Of a DNA stretch of 64,000 nucleotides, positions 52,775 through 63,935 are shown one piece after another. A program made the translations under genes and the position numbers. Each line of letters opens with the position of its first letter. The stretch's first letter is position 1. This DNA is from Gibbula magus (taxonomy: Eukaryota > Mollusca > Gastropoda > Trochida > Trochidae), in the NCBI GenBank assembly GCA_936450465.1, contig OW388304.1, forward strand, positions 38,841,593 to 38,905,592, written 5' to 3'. Below the pieces are notes generated by a model. That model was not told the origin of the DNA. It saw only the letters and a list, made by a program, of their open reading frames with translations, and did no database searches.

Positions 52775-54103
52775 AATCATGTTGATCTTTCCATAGAAAA
52801 GGCTTCAAAACTAATCCAACTAAATTCATGCTATTTAGCCATAGTAATCGTCATCAAGTACCTAGATTAGTATTCAATAATGATCAACTGGAACGTGTAC
52901 ATCAACATAAACATCTTGGCCTTATCTTCTCGGACAATACTAAATGGTCCAATCATGTTGATCTTTCCATAGAAAAGGCTTCAAAACTAATCTCTTCTCT
53001 ACGTGTGTTAAAGTATGTTTTGAATAGAAGTATTTTATCACGTATGTATGAAATGTATATTCGACCCATTTTGGAATATGCTTCTGAGGTCTGGGATAAC
53101 TGTTCGGATGTTTTGTGTGACAAACTTGAAAAGGTCCAACTTGAAGCTGCAAGAATTGTAACTGGCTTACCAAAGTTTGCTTCAAGAGATAGCTTATACA
53201 AAGAAACTGGTTGGTTGCCTTTAAAAATTAGACGTGGAAATAAGAAACTTTGTACTTTTTACAAAATTATTAATATACAAGCTCCAGATTATCTGATTAA
53301 TTTACTTCCACCAGCCACTGAAACTATTTCTCATTACAACTTGCGTAACAAATCAAATTTATCTATTCCAAAATTTCGAACTGCAGTCCTTCAAAAGTCT
53401 TTTATTTATGACTGTGCTTATCTGTGGAATACTCTTTCCTCGAAAATAAGATGTTCAAATTCATTATCGTCATTTAAAGCAAAATTATCTGAAACAGAAT
53501 GTAAAATCCCCAAAAAAAATTTTTTCGGCGATAGGAAGATGAACATTATACACAGTAAGTTAAGAAATTCTTGTAGTTCCCTAAACGGTGATCTGTATCG
53601 TGTCAATTTATCTGAAAGTAAATCTTGCATTTGTGGTGCTTTAGTTGAAGATGTTTATCATTTCTTCTTGAGATGTCCAAGACATGCTGATCTTCGTTTA
53701 GAATTAAAGCAAAGATTTTATAATTTAAAGGCAGAATTTGATATTAATACAATCCTGTATGGAAACCCAAATCTTCCACAAACAGTCAATGAAAACATAT
53801 TTCACCATGTTCATAAATTCATTGGAAAGAGTCAACGGTTCAAATAATACATTAATACTAATATACGTATTTACCTTATTCAAAGTGCATTTTGTCATAA
53901 GAATAACATTTCCAATTGTGTCTTGCCTTAATAATGTATATTACATGTTTACCCACTTCGTCACTTGTAGATTTCTTGCTTTCTTGTTATGTATTCTAGC
54001 CTTGTAAAATAGTTGTTGATTACCTGGAGAGGGCTTCTATAAGTTTCACAACTTGTGCCCAATTCATTTCTTAAATGAATAAAATATGTTTTCAATAAAA
54101 AAA
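52775..54103 (+). mobile_element. 5'-truncated non-LTR retrotransposon with 11-bp TSD
   Basis: Inserted in MITE A copy 9 between AACGGTGTTCC at 52764-52774 and 54104-54114. It ends AATAAAATATGTTTTCAATAA plus an A run. This is the product of target-primed reverse transcription. It encodes the C-terminal half of a reverse-transcriptase polyprotein. The first 45 or so bases duplicate an internal segment (see findings). Confidence 0.9.
52828..53847 (+). pseudogene. Reverse transcriptase C-terminal part of a LINE, 339 aa open frame
   Basis: Open frame without N-terminal endonuclease or the RT catalytic core. It starts after the palm, with VHQHKHLGLIFSDNTKWSNH, the KxLGxxxDxxLxWxxH motif of Jockey/CR1-like RT thumbs. 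It continues with MYIRPILEYASEVWDN and LEKVQLEAARIVTGLP, all hallmarks of non-LTR elements. The end holds CICGALVEDVYHFFLRCPRH, a CCHC-like knuckle. The frame is intact to its own stop, so the insertion is young, but the copy is dead on arrival through 5' truncation. The Met used is internal, not a true start. Confidence 0.88.
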
Positions 54104-54320
54104 AACGGTGTTCCGTATAAAGCAAAAATTGCATGGCGGCCATTTTATTGTGAACACATTTTATTATTTCGAGTGACAAAAATGATTCCCATGGCTTTAC
54201 GGAACCATGTACACTCATTTTTAAATTGATTCTCCTTAGGTGTTTTACGTTTGGTGACATTATATTTCAAATACATTTCATCGACTTATTTCAGCGAAAA
54301 ATCGTGCTACCGCCCCTTAA

Positions 54321-54622
54321 AGAAAAGGTCACCTGCCCAAATTAACACCACAAGTTTCACAACTCTCAGTGTGGGACAGGTAATCGACCCTTCAAACTGT
54401 CCAACCATGAGGTTGGTCACCCACCCATACGGCGAGCCGTGCTTATTGTTGCTGAACTTCACTGATAGCTGTCAACTTGACTATGTACAGGACCAAAAGC
54501 GGTCACTGCCACCATATGATTCAATGATACGGGACAATTTTGTGTTAAAGGATTACATTGATACGGGTCAAGATTTCTATTCACTGATTCCATTGATATT
54601 ATTTAAGAGATTTGTTCAATAA
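54321..54622 (+). CDS. Unrecognised open frame, about 100 codons
   Basis: Open in one plus frame from the MITE border to a stop at 54622. It reads SPAQINTTSFTTLSVGQVID and onward with mixed composition and no repeat character. Upstream the frame runs into MITE A copy 9, so any Met there is not native. It could be an exon of an unknown gene, part of a decayed element, or chance. No family was recognised. Confidence 0.2.
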
Positions 54623-55710
54623 TTTCGACATCGAGGAAGAAAAGATGTGTTAATCAACGACTAGGTATTTATGAATAGCACAAATCTAAGTTTACAAACA
54701 TAAAGAGAAACATTCATTAATATTGGTATATGTTTGTCTTATATACCAAGTTTCATATTTTTCAAGAATATTGTGAGACAACTAGAAATGTAATAATTTG
54801 TAAATATTTACATGTGGTAACATATTGACATGAATATATACTATGCTAGTATCAAATACGTTTAACAATGAAACAGCTTGTTAAAAGATCTTTAGAAATA
54901 TTCGCACTAACATATACGTAACGTAAAATCACGTTATACAACGTTACAAGTTCAACGTTATGCTATAACATCAAAGGCCTTACCTTCCCTTCTTTCTTAA
55001 CCGGCAAACCAACATTAGTCTGACGGCGATCGCGGGATTGTTGTGTCTCCATTGACCAACAAGTGTCAATCATTACTCCTTGACCAATCAGAACCGAGTT
55101 GCCGATCACGTGACCTCTGATGAATGGTAAATTCTGTGAGCTCGCAAGTCCACACGTAAAGTGTACATAACGTGTGTCAGCCGAAACTCAATCAATAGAA
55201 ACGAACTCTCCATATCCAATGAGAAGAATGTAGACGTTTATTCTTCACCCTTGAGTAATATATTTAAACCGATTTCCGATCATGTGTACTGTTGTCGTTA
55301 AAAAGCTGGAATACCTCTCCAAGGTGGTGTACATTGCAACTGTGTATGGGAGGTTTGTCTAGAGCGCTGCAACTTTTCTTGGCAAATGACGAACCTTTGA
55401 CACATGTCAGGAAAAATGTCAATTTCATTGCCCACCAGGAGCTTGCTTTTAAAAAAGTGTTTTTCAACAATTAGCTGATATGTTTCTAAATACCATACCC
55501 AATCAAAATACGATCAATACCTTTCATCCAACAATTTATCTGGATAACGTTGTTTAGATCACCGACGGTCCTTCAAGCGTCGTTTAAGATCTTAAACCTT
55601 ATTCACTGGAACTTAAAATATACATAGACATCGAGACGACACCACTTCAAAGAATGCCAATCATTTGACCCTAAATCGGGCCATGGTGTAATTTTACCCT
55701 CCAATGTTAT
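54623..55710. other. Intergenic sequence, nothing recognised
   Basis: No coding or repeat structure recognised. Short frames at 55264-55474 on both strands overlap and lack family features. Confidence 0.35.
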
Positions 55711-56034
55711 TTAAAGGGGCAGTAGCACGTTTGTAATGATAGTTTATTTCATTTATTTTTACTTTAGAGGGTAAAATATCTTATTACACAAACCAATTAT
55801 CCGTAGTGGTGATAACGGTGATGCGGTATAAAGCAAAAATAGTATGGCGGCCATTTTATTGTGAACACTTTTTATTATTTCGAATGACAAAAACGATTCC
55901 CATGGCTTTTCGGAACCATTCATTTTTTAATTTGATTTTCCGATAAGAGAAGGGTGTTTTACTATTGGTGACATTATTTTTCAAATACATTTCATCGACT
56001 TATTTCAGCGAAAATAGGTGCTACTGTCCCTTTA
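55711..56034 (+). mobile_element. MITE family A copy 10
   Basis: Forward, 324 bases. Ends TTAAAGGGGCAGTAGCACG and GGTGCTACTGTCCCTTTAA. A small deletion near the left end removes the TTTTGCAAATTTTATTTTTTC block. Confidence 0.85.
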
Positions 56035-56139
56035 AAGGATGTGAGATGATTTGCGGTTTAATGCCGTTTTCAATAGTATTCGCTTATACCACGACCGCAA
56101 GTATTATTTCAGCGAGAAAGCCCACAAAACTTCATCCCA

Positions 56140-56282
56140 GGGTAAGTCTCCATCACTGGCAAATTTAACTCTTGCCGCTCTTCCTTACCTTTTCTGTGCT
56201 AGTTTAGAAGAACGCACTATGAAGTTTATTTGCAGTGCGTTGCTGTACTAGCACAGAAAAATTAAGGAAATACGACAAAGCT
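56140..56282. repeat. Family F-related element cut by MITE A copy 11
   Basis: CCATCACTGGCAAATTTAAC and CTTTTCTGTGCTAG pair with CTAGCACAGAAAAATTAAGGA. The outer right arm is missing where MITE A copy 11 begins, so the MITE probably inserted in, or replaced, it. Confidence 0.55.
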
Positions 56283-56645
56283 TTAAAGGGGCAGTAGCAC
56301 GTTTTTTTGCAAATTTTATTTTTTCAATGTCCCATTTATAATGATAGTTTATGTCATTCATATTTACTTTAGAAGGTAAAATATCTTATTACACAAACCA
56401 ATTATCCGCAGTGGTAATAAAGATGTTGCGTATAAAGCAAAAATTGCATGGCGGCCATTTTATTGTGAACACAATTTATTATTTTGAATGAAAAAAATGA
56501 TTCTCATGTCTTTACGGAACTATGTACACTCATTTTTTAACTTGAATTTCCGAAGAGAGAAGGGTCTTTTACTATTAGTGACATTATTTTTCAATTACAT
56601 TTCATCAACTTATTTCAGCGAAAAAACGTGCTACTGCCTCTTTAA
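56283..56645 (+). mobile_element. MITE family A copy 11
   Basis: Forward, 363 bases, near-complete, ends TTAAAGGGGCAGTAGCACG and CGTGCTACTGCCTCTTTAA. Only 248 bases from copy 10. Confidence 0.88.
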
Positions 56646-57083
56646 TTAGTCAATTTACAACACTATTTTGTTGATGTATTGTGATGTCGGTGCGGGCGTC
56701 GGCTTGAACTAGCGAATTAATTCTTGTAATATATAACTGTACTCTACTCGTGATTTAACACCTTGTCTTTTGTTTATTTCACATAAAATGTTAATAAATC
56801 ACCTCTGCTTCACGATATGTTAATTAGGCTTATGATCAATTCTAAAATGCATATACTTATGCATATGTTATGTTAAAACGTTCTGCTGACATGTCAAATT
56901 TACGTCATTATTTGTTTAGAATCCTGTTCTAGATATATACCCAGGTGTAAAAGAAACGTCCCCACTTTTTTAAAAGCGTTTAAAATGGAAAATTGCTGTC
57001 GGAGAAAGTAGATTTTGAGAGTATTTGATAGACAATGTCACATATGTTTTGTAGAGAAGTACTCACAATTTCATACAACAGAT

Positions 57084-57472
57084 CATCCTCGGTTACCCAG
57101 GGTTTTATATATGCTCCGTTACTCTCCACTATATCACCCATGGGAAATTTCATCAGAGAAATCTGTACTCAAATAACCCGCCCTTGGCCGGCATGAGCCA
57201 ATCAAACTGCTACGCAGCTTGGACCTGCGAGCCAATGACAATTCATATCACTTCGTTGCAAACCACGCGAGGTCATTGTGTTAGCCATCCGCAACCGGTT
57301 ATCTCCCTTGACCATTTCCGTCTTACCGTATTGAGTATTTTCTTTGGTTACTGACTTCGTCACGCCGGCCAAGGGCGGGTAATTTGAGTACAGATTCCCC
57401 TGATTAGGTTTCCCATGGGTGATATAGTGGAGAGTAACGGAGCATATATAAAACCCTGGGTAACCGAGGATG
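57084..57472. mobile_element. MULE-like MITE, family D copy 2, exact 9-bp TSD
   Basis: Ends CATCCTCGGTTACCCAGGG and CCCTGGGTAACCGAGGATG, 389 bases, flanked by the exact duplication ACAACAGAT at 57075-57083 and 57473-57481. Very similar to 9830-10209. Confidence 0.9.
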
Positions 57473-57699
57473 ACAACAGATCTTCAGAGTGTGATATGTT
57501 TATTACTAGCAAATCGGAGCCCAGTGTGCATTAAGGTCAGCGCTCCGCTGTTGGCACGGAAGAGTTAGGGAAATGATGCAATGCTTAAATTAGCCAGCGG
57601 ATGAGACGAGATGTTTCTTGCTAGGGAGGTTGTATAATGGAAGAGCCTTTGAAGGCAGTCTTAACAAATAAAAGCCACATACGTTGTGGTGTTGGGGTT

Positions 57700-57760
57700 A
57701 CACATATGTAAGTGAAAATACTCTTGAAAGCGGCGTTAAACCCCAACTCACCTTACCCAT
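57700..57760 (+). repeat. SINE 3' tail fragment
   Basis: GTAAGTGAAAATACTCTTG then AAAGCGGCGTTAAACCCCAACTC, as in SINE S1. Confidence 0.7.
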
Positions 57761-57811
57761 CATGCCTCACCTCATTCTCGAATTTGATTGGTTCGTCAAC
57801 TGAAACTGGCT

Positions 57812-58048
57812 CCGGACATAGCACGATTTGCTTACTGAAATAAAGTGCTCTCACACTAAAGAGTTCGACACCACTGTCTCTTTATACGTCGCACCATTTT
57901 CTTCCAATAGGTGGTAGAGTGTTCTCTGGATACGGCTTATAGGGGCGTGTAATGAGGTGTTTTACCTATTAACGTAGCAATGTATTGTACAAACTTTTAA
58001 AATAAATGGCAAATTTGAGAAAATAAAAAAGTGCTACAGCGCCTTTAA
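57812..58048. mobile_element. MITE family B, partial copy
   Basis: Right end GTGCTACAGCGCCTTTAA is intact. The left end is degraded (CATAGCACGATTTGCTTACTG). It shares GGATACGG and GTACAAACTTTTA blocks with the full copy, in reverse. Confidence 0.6.
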
Positions 58049-58049
58049 C

Positions 58050-59740
58050 ACCACTTTGACATTAGGATCAAATGAACAATAGTTCTTAGCTTCACTCGTT
58101 GTGATGGATAAACGTGTTCTCCATATTAGTTCCGGACAAAGGAGTGCTGATTCATAAAGATACATGGTTAATTATAGTTCATTACTACGATTTTTCTATC
58201 ATGACTTAAATTTGAACAAACATGTCTTTAAAAACATTTTTTTATTGAATGTCTTATATGACTTTTTAAAATAAATCCATTATTTTGCACAATATAGTAA
58301 TCGAATACTCAGATTTGTAAGTACATATTTAATACATGAATGTTGAAGTTTAATTGTTCATAGTATATGAAATGTGACCATTCATTACTGTGATGTTTTT
58401 ATATCATAAGTTAAAAGTTCAATTTGAACACCTATGTTTTGAAAAATGTAACTTATTAAATATATTATATGGCTTTGGACAAACTAATCCGATATGTACA
58501 CAACAATATCTGAAACCCTCAAACATGCATGCACGTATTTAGTTCATGAACAGTTTGAAATGTTGAAGTTAAATTGTGTGATAGTAAAGCGACTATAAAG
58601 TAACATACAGGCTAAGCAAGCAGTATGTGAAATAGTGAGTGTCACCAATAACTGTTACTTTAACTAAACTTAATATTGACTCAAATAAATGCATCAAGAT
58701 CGGTAAACAAAAACAACCTTGGGAAATGAAATAATAGAGGAGAAAGGGTGCAAACCTTGTCTCACACCCATGTATTGCATTGAGCAGATTTGTTTACTCT
58801 GCATCTCTCCACCTCTAGGCAAACTGTGAGAGGAAATTAGAGAATTCTATTCCCCCACATGCGGCACAGGGAGAATCTAGCTTAACGCCTTATCAAATAC
58901 ATGCCTAATCCGTGGATTATCGATGGATTAACGAAGCGGCATTCGGCAATGCTTTACATACTTTCAGACCGTTCTTATATGTTGAATTAAACATTATTAT
59001 TATTTACAGATTTGACAAGGGGAATCTGTGAGGCATAAGGTAAATAATAAACGTTGTGTACCACACAACTCGAGTCGGCAACTAATTAGTATATATTGTC
59101 CTTGGAAATAGAAAGTGAGTGTTATCGCTTATTGAGATCATGTAATTGAAGATAAGTTGTTTACAATCGGAGTCAAAATGACAACGCATGCAGTATAAAA
59201 TGTCTCGATGTTGTTTTTTTTCTTCAAAATTTATCTCAAAAGACAATTTCTTGTTTTACTGCGAATTTAAGCCCGATTTTTACAGCTCTTGGGAAGCATG
59301 TTTGATATGTTGAAACTTCAGATCCCTACTTTTTTTTTAATATATCCCAACAAAGGACCACACTTAATAATCCCATGCATGGGCTTGTGTCTCAAAAGAA
59401 AGTTACTTGGTCAAATGTTTTTAATGCTTTTTTTATTCCCGATTTCAATTTCTAGCTGCTGGAGAGGCATGTGCGATATGTCAGGGGACTTCAACCCTCA
59501 CGTCGGGATGGTTTTTGTTTGGTTTCAGCCCCAAATTCCCATGCATAGCTAGACTAGGGGATCTTTTCACCTGTTTCGTGAATATTTTCAGGCAAGTCCA
59601 CATTTAAACACCTTTAGAGTAAGACATTGGCTCTGCAGATCACTAGGTATCACATTATTCATTATCCAGTAGAGACTAACATATCAAATAGTAAGGCATT
59701 GCCCAGTCACTAAGATTTACAATTTACAGTTTACAACATC
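58050..59740. other. Intergenic AT-rich sequence
   Basis: Two imperfect copies of a segment with TTAATTGTTCATAGTATATG and GACTTTTTAAAATAAATCC-like words occur at about 58200-58620. No gene recognised. Confidence 0.3.
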
Positions 59741-59744
59741 TGTC

Positions 59745-60180
59745 ATATTTACTGGGAATGTTGTGAAACCAAAAAATTCTGGAATGAACTTGAACTTTGG
59801 TTTAATAGATACCTTCCACAAAATATTACCTTTACCAAATACCTGATTTGGTTTGTCCCATTACATAGAAATATCTTGATGAATCAAATCATTATTTCAG
59901 CCAAGAAATGTAACTATATAACATAAAAAATGTAATTCCAAAATTCAGTAATTATAAAAAAAGGATTAAAAGAGATATTTCTGGTAGAAAGATTCATTTA
60001 AAAAAGAAATAATGAATTGAAAAATTCCAAAATAAATGGCAATCACTCATCCCACTATTCAGCAACAGTTACTAACATTAATTTTATTTTAAAACATCCT
60101 TCAGCAGTGTATATACTTCCTTATCTTATCTTGTATTGCACTCTTCAATGTACATATACCTTGTAACCTATGGGAACAAA
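59745..60180 (+). pseudogene. Decayed L1-like LINE, C-terminal end of ORF2
   Basis: Reading from about 59750 gives YWECCETKKFWNELELWFNR, then LIWFVPLHRNILMNQIIISA. This matches the usual L1/Tx1-type ORF2 C-terminus (W-E-C ... FW ... L...FG/FV ... N ... I I..AK..IY). Frameshifts and stops follow toward 60100, but the KWQSLIP-like ending persists. It ends in ACCTTGTAACCTATGGGAAC and an AT-rich tail. Upstream RT parts were not found. Confidence 0.6.
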
Positions 60181-60397
60181 TACAACTATTTTTTTTTAAA
60201 GTTTACAATTTATAATCCATGTTGGTAAAGGTATGTCAACACAACATTTAATTATGATAGACATTTATTTGCATTTTAAGAAAGAAGTAACAAGTATAAG
60301 ATGTGTCCTCTATGGTTTTTTCTCTACTTTACCTTTACTCACAATATTACAAAAGCTTGAAATATATACCCCATGACCTGATACATCTATACCAGCC

Positions 60398-60640
60398 CTT
60401 AAAGGGGCACTCCTTATGTTATTGTAGTAACATATAGGTCAAAAGTTACCAAGGGTGTTATTTTATCGAGAAGTACTGACTGTTGTCGAAAATTACCCTT
60501 TTATAGTGCAAATCTTTCCAGTATTAAGATGTTTTGTCGTGATTATGATCGAAAACCGGACAATGTTCCGCGGCTGGTGCGCGTCAATTGTTCAAACGTA
60601 ATTTTGAAAACGTATATTTAGTAGATAAAGAGACGGTCAT
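60398..60640 (+). repeat. Dispersed repeat, same family as 29188-29465
   Basis: TTAAAGGGGCACTCC at the start, then TTATCGAGAAGTACTGACTG and CGAAAACCGGACAATGTTCC, then GTGCGCGTCAATTG. Confidence 0.65.
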
Positions 60641-60689
60641 TGGTTAGTACTGTTCAATGGAAAATATAACTGGTATACTCGTAAATTGG

Positions 60690-60912
60690 CAACTTCCGAA
60701 CGCAAGGCATAACTCTTGCCAGTCTGTATTACTGGCTGATTTAAGCCTTGCGGTAGTTCCCTCGCTTTGTTGTGCCCAGATAGTGAATCGCTGCACCAGA
60801 AATGCATAGTGGCCCTGGATTTCTAAGCACAGATTTCTTAAGGAAATACTGCAAGACCTAAATCAGCCAGTAATGGAGACTGGCAAGAGTTATGCCTTGC
60901 ATTGGGAAGTTG
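60690..60912. mobile_element. Family F MITE copy 5 with exact 9-bp TSD
   Basis: Ends CAACTTCCGAACGCAAGGC and GCATTGGGAAGTTG, 223 bases, flanked by GTAAATTGG at 60681-60689 and 60913-60921. Almost the same length as copy 2 (224 bases). Confidence 0.9.
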
Positions 60913-60925
60913 GTAAATTGGGCGC

Positions 60926-61333
60926 GTGTGGGCATCGTGCATTGAGCCGCTGCTTGAGTTTCCTTGGAAGCAAGTTATTGTCAAATATTTGGTTTCAAAG
61001 GCCAGTGAACTATATTTCAAATGTCTTTCTTCGCTTATAAATGGTACCACAGGCATGAATTGGGCTAGTGTGAGAGCTGATATGATGAAGACCAATATGA
61101 TTACAATTTTGACATTCGATTTAAAGGGGTGGCTCATTTTGGATCAACCTTGTCACATCCTTACTTTTGGGAGTAGAGCATTGAAATTTACCAATCATAC
61201 TAGTATCCATCCAACAAAGATGTTCTCAAAATGCGAGTTACTAGTTCCTGAAGAGAAATGGAAAGGTTTGAGTGTAAACACCCTACTACGCCCATGTTTG
61301 AGGGGGGTTCAATGTCAAATGAACAAACTCTAG
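60926..61333 (+). other. Unrecognised 135-codon frame, probably not a gene
   Basis: An open frame directly right of family F copy 5. It reads MWASCIEPLLEFPWKQVIV and onward, with no recognised motif, no splice context and no neighbour. It could be a chance frame or part of a decayed element. Confidence 0.15.
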
Positions 61334-61372
61334 TCTCCCTGTAACTAAAATAGTATTCTGAACAATTCAGCC

Positions 61373-61492
61373 ACAGGCGCCAGACCCTAAATATTCACCT
61401 ACGTATATATATATATCTACCTACGTAACATATATGTTACATGGGTAGGTAGATATATATACGTAGGTGTATATCTAGGGTCTGGCGCCTGT
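61373..61492. repeat. Palindrome with AGGCGCCAGACCCTA ends
   Basis: CACAGGCGCCAGACCCTAAAT at the left and CTAGGGTCTGGCGCCTGTG at the right, with an inner CACCTACGTATATATATAT / ATATATATACGTAGGTG pair and a short loop of AACATATATGTT. About 120 bases, almost fully self-complementary. Confidence 0.9.
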
Positions 61493-61581
61493 GATTTCAG
61501 CTTCCTTTGCCAACTGTCTCGAAGAAGCTGTAAAATGTTTTCGGCAAACCTTTGATCCCCGGCCCCGCGGGGTACAGGGGA

Positions 61582-61702
61582 CAGAAACTCGGTATCGTAA
61601 TTAAAACGTAGGTAAAACAAAACCTACACCCTATATCAAATGCTCTACTTGATACAGGGTGTAGTTTTTTTTACCTACGTTTTAATTACGATACCGAGTT
61701 CC
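61582..61702. repeat. Second palindrome, AACTCGGTATCG ends
   Basis: AACTCGGTATCGTAATTAAAA at the left and TTTTAATTACGATACCGAG at the right; the inner CTACACCCTATATCAA / TTGATACAGGGTGTAG pair encloses a six- to eight-base loop. About 121 bases, only 90 bases from the previous palindrome. Confidence 0.9.
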
Positions 61703-61896
61703 TGTAGTACAAGGTAATTCCCCACAAATTTCAGCTATGGGGTTCTGGAGGATAAATCTAAAATGTGACAAGGCTATGGATGACCGCCAATCAATGCCTT
61801 AAGCCCATTTGGCTTTTCAGGCCCGATGAGCTACACTGTTGCAACTACATAAATCATGGAGCTGTATGTGTCGTTAGGTTCTAATGTCAAAGTTGA

Positions 61897-62204
61897 GGTG
61901 AGGTGAGTTTGGGTTTAAAGCCACTTTCAAGAATATTTCACTTATATCGTGGCTGCTAGTATTATGGCAGGGAGAAAGCCTGAACGCCATGTGACTATGC
62001 ATTGCGGTGAAACCTGCGAGCAATGGCTGGAACTAGCGAACCATGGGTGGTACTAATCTGAAATTCAGTGTAACATTGCACTCAAACCTTACTGCGTGTA
62101 GAACAGTTCTCTACTGCAGTAGCCTGCCCCTGGCGGGATTCGAACCCCAGACCCCTTGATCCGAAGCCAACAGAACGCGCTTACCACTGCGCTATCCCGC
62201 CCTC
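61897..62204 (-). mobile_element. tRNA-derived SINE copy S4 with 12-bp TSD
   Basis: Minus-strand full-length copy; the B box reads GGCGGGATTCGAACCCCAGAC on the plus strand. Flanked by the exact duplication TGTCAAAGTTGA at 61885-61896 and 62205-62216, as left by LINE-driven retroposition. Confidence 0.9.
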
Positions 62205-62329
62205 TGTCAAAGTTGATTTACAGCTATAGTTTGGCAGGAAAGTAAGTGACACCCCTATTTCGGACAATAACTACAAAACCAGGCAAACTAGCAAACTCAT
62301 CTTTTGCCAATCTTAATTTTCTGTTTGTA

Positions 62330-62470
62330 CCTAATACTATTATTATATATATATTATATATTATTATACTATATTTTCTGCAATCGGTCAACTGATGTCC
62401 GATAGGTCAATTTTCCATTCGGTCAAACTGGATTTACAATCGGACATGTCCGGCAAATAGACCGATTTCT
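62330..62470. repeat. TA-rich stretch and GGTCAA / CGGAC repeats
   Basis: TATTATATATATATTATATA followed by CGGTCAACTGATGTCCGATAG, GGTCAATTTTCC and GGTCAAACTGG. Unclassified short repeat sequence. Confidence 0.4.
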
Positions 62471-62805
62471 GCATCCCTGCCTAATAGGATTCTAAATTTG
62501 ATAATTTACTGAAACGAAAATAAAAAACCTGTCTATATAACAATCATATAAAAACTGATGTAAACACGCAAGGCTTGCAGAGGGTGGTGTCCAGAGTTTG
62601 AAACAGCCGCAGATTGCTATTTTAGGATGTGCTAGGACAGAGGACGGTTTTGTTTGACACCTCTGGGCATCAGTCTGGGTTCCATAAGTTTACCAGACGA
62701 TTTTCAACTGTAACCAAACCGCACAGATAAACGGGGTCTCACTGTAAATTATCCTTTATATTAAATGAAGATTTGTTTGATAATGATGAATATATTTGTA
62801 AAATC

Positions 62806-63480
62806 TGTAACAGAAAAGGTCCCTACCCCCAATATGCACCAAGTTCAAATTGTTTCCATGGAAACCAGAAAAAATAAAACATTCAGAATAACCAAAATAG
62901 CAAAAGGCACCACTCCACCACTAGGTCTAACCACATACGAAGTTTCGTAAAGAAATACTTGATAGATTTTGAAATAGAGGCCGGAAAACGTCCCTAACCC
63001 CAATATGCAATAAGTTGAAATTGTTGCAAAGGAAACCAGTAAAAATAAAAAAAAATCAGAATAGCCAAAGTAGCAAGAGGCACCACTCTATCACTAGGTC
63101 TAACCACATACCAAGTTTGATGAACAAATATTGAACAGTTTTGGAGATAGAGGCCGGAAAAGGTCCCTACCCTCAATATGCACTAAGTTCAAATTGTTTC
63201 CATGGAAACCAAAAAAAAAAATTCAGAATAACCAAAATAGCAAAAGGCACCACTCCACCACTAGGTCTAACCACATACCAAGTTTCGTAAAGAAATACTA
63301 GATAGATTTTGAAATAGAGGCCGGAAAAGGCCCCTTTCCCAATTTGCACTAAGTTCAAATTGTTTCCATGGAAACCAGAAAAAAAACCCATTCAGAATAA
63401 CTAAAATAGCAAAAGGCACCACTCCACCACTAGGTCTAACCACATACCAAGTTTCGTGAAAAAAAATTGAAGGTTTTTTG
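62806..63480. repeat. 170-bp tandem repeat, four units
   Basis: Unit landmarks are GGAAAAGGTCCCTACCCCCA, TTGTTTCCATGGAAACCAG, AGAATAACCAAAATAGCAAAA and CACCACTAGGTCTAACCACA. Units start near 62815, 62985, 63158 and 63323. The last unit runs into GGAATAACGG repeats (63509-63560) and ends CCCGAAAAAAAATTCGGGGG (63589-63610), a short hairpin. Confidence 0.88.
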
Positions 63481-63807
63481 AGGTATGGCCTGGAAAAGAA
63501 AGCATTTCGGAATAACGGAATAACGGAATAACGGAATAACGAAATAACGGAATAACGGAATGACGGACGGAGGTGAAAACATTATGTCTCCCGAAAAAAA
63601 ATTCGGGGGACATAACAAGATGATATGAAGATTTTACAACTTCTTCATCCAATGTGTGCTACATAGAAACAAAAAAGATTCCAGAAAGCTGTTCAACTCA
63701 GTTGACATATCAATTCAGCCTTGAAACAACATGTCTGTTTACTTAGCTCATGTAAATAAGACCATTCAGTTAAGGTATGAAAAAAATTACATTGTTTAGG
63801 TTCCTAG

Positions 63808-63935
63808 CATTGCACCCATACTTTCCGGCATTGTTCTCTACAGGAAAGTTGAAAGCCCTTTTGAGATTCAAACCTGGGAACCCGGGAACCTCTTGAACAG
63901 AACCCGAACCACTGCTCTACCTCTGCCGAGGTGAC
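63808..63935 (-). repeat. tRNA-like SINE relative
   Basis: On the minus strand CAGAGGTAGAGCAGTGGTTCG resembles an A box and GGTTTGAATCTC a decayed B box. GCATTGCACCCATACTTTCC matches the SINE S1 body. A diverged subfamily. Confidence 0.5.

Larger units (their letters stand above)
52627..54320 (+). mobile_element. MITE family A copy 9, interrupted by a LINE
   Basis: Left part 52627-52774 from TTAAAGGGGCAGTAGCACG, right part 54104-54320 to CGTGCTACCGCCCCTTAA. The internal AACGGTGTTCC is duplicated on both sides of the LINE insertion. Confidence 0.88.

Noticed and set aside
54251..54622. A 123-codon gene starting at 54251
   Set aside because: The first 25 or so codons lie in MITE A copy 9. Only the later part is kept, as a low-confidence open frame.
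59289..59552. 87-codon frame with hydrophobic residues
   Set aside because: No start context, family motif, splice partner or neighbour. Its composition reflects T-rich sequence.
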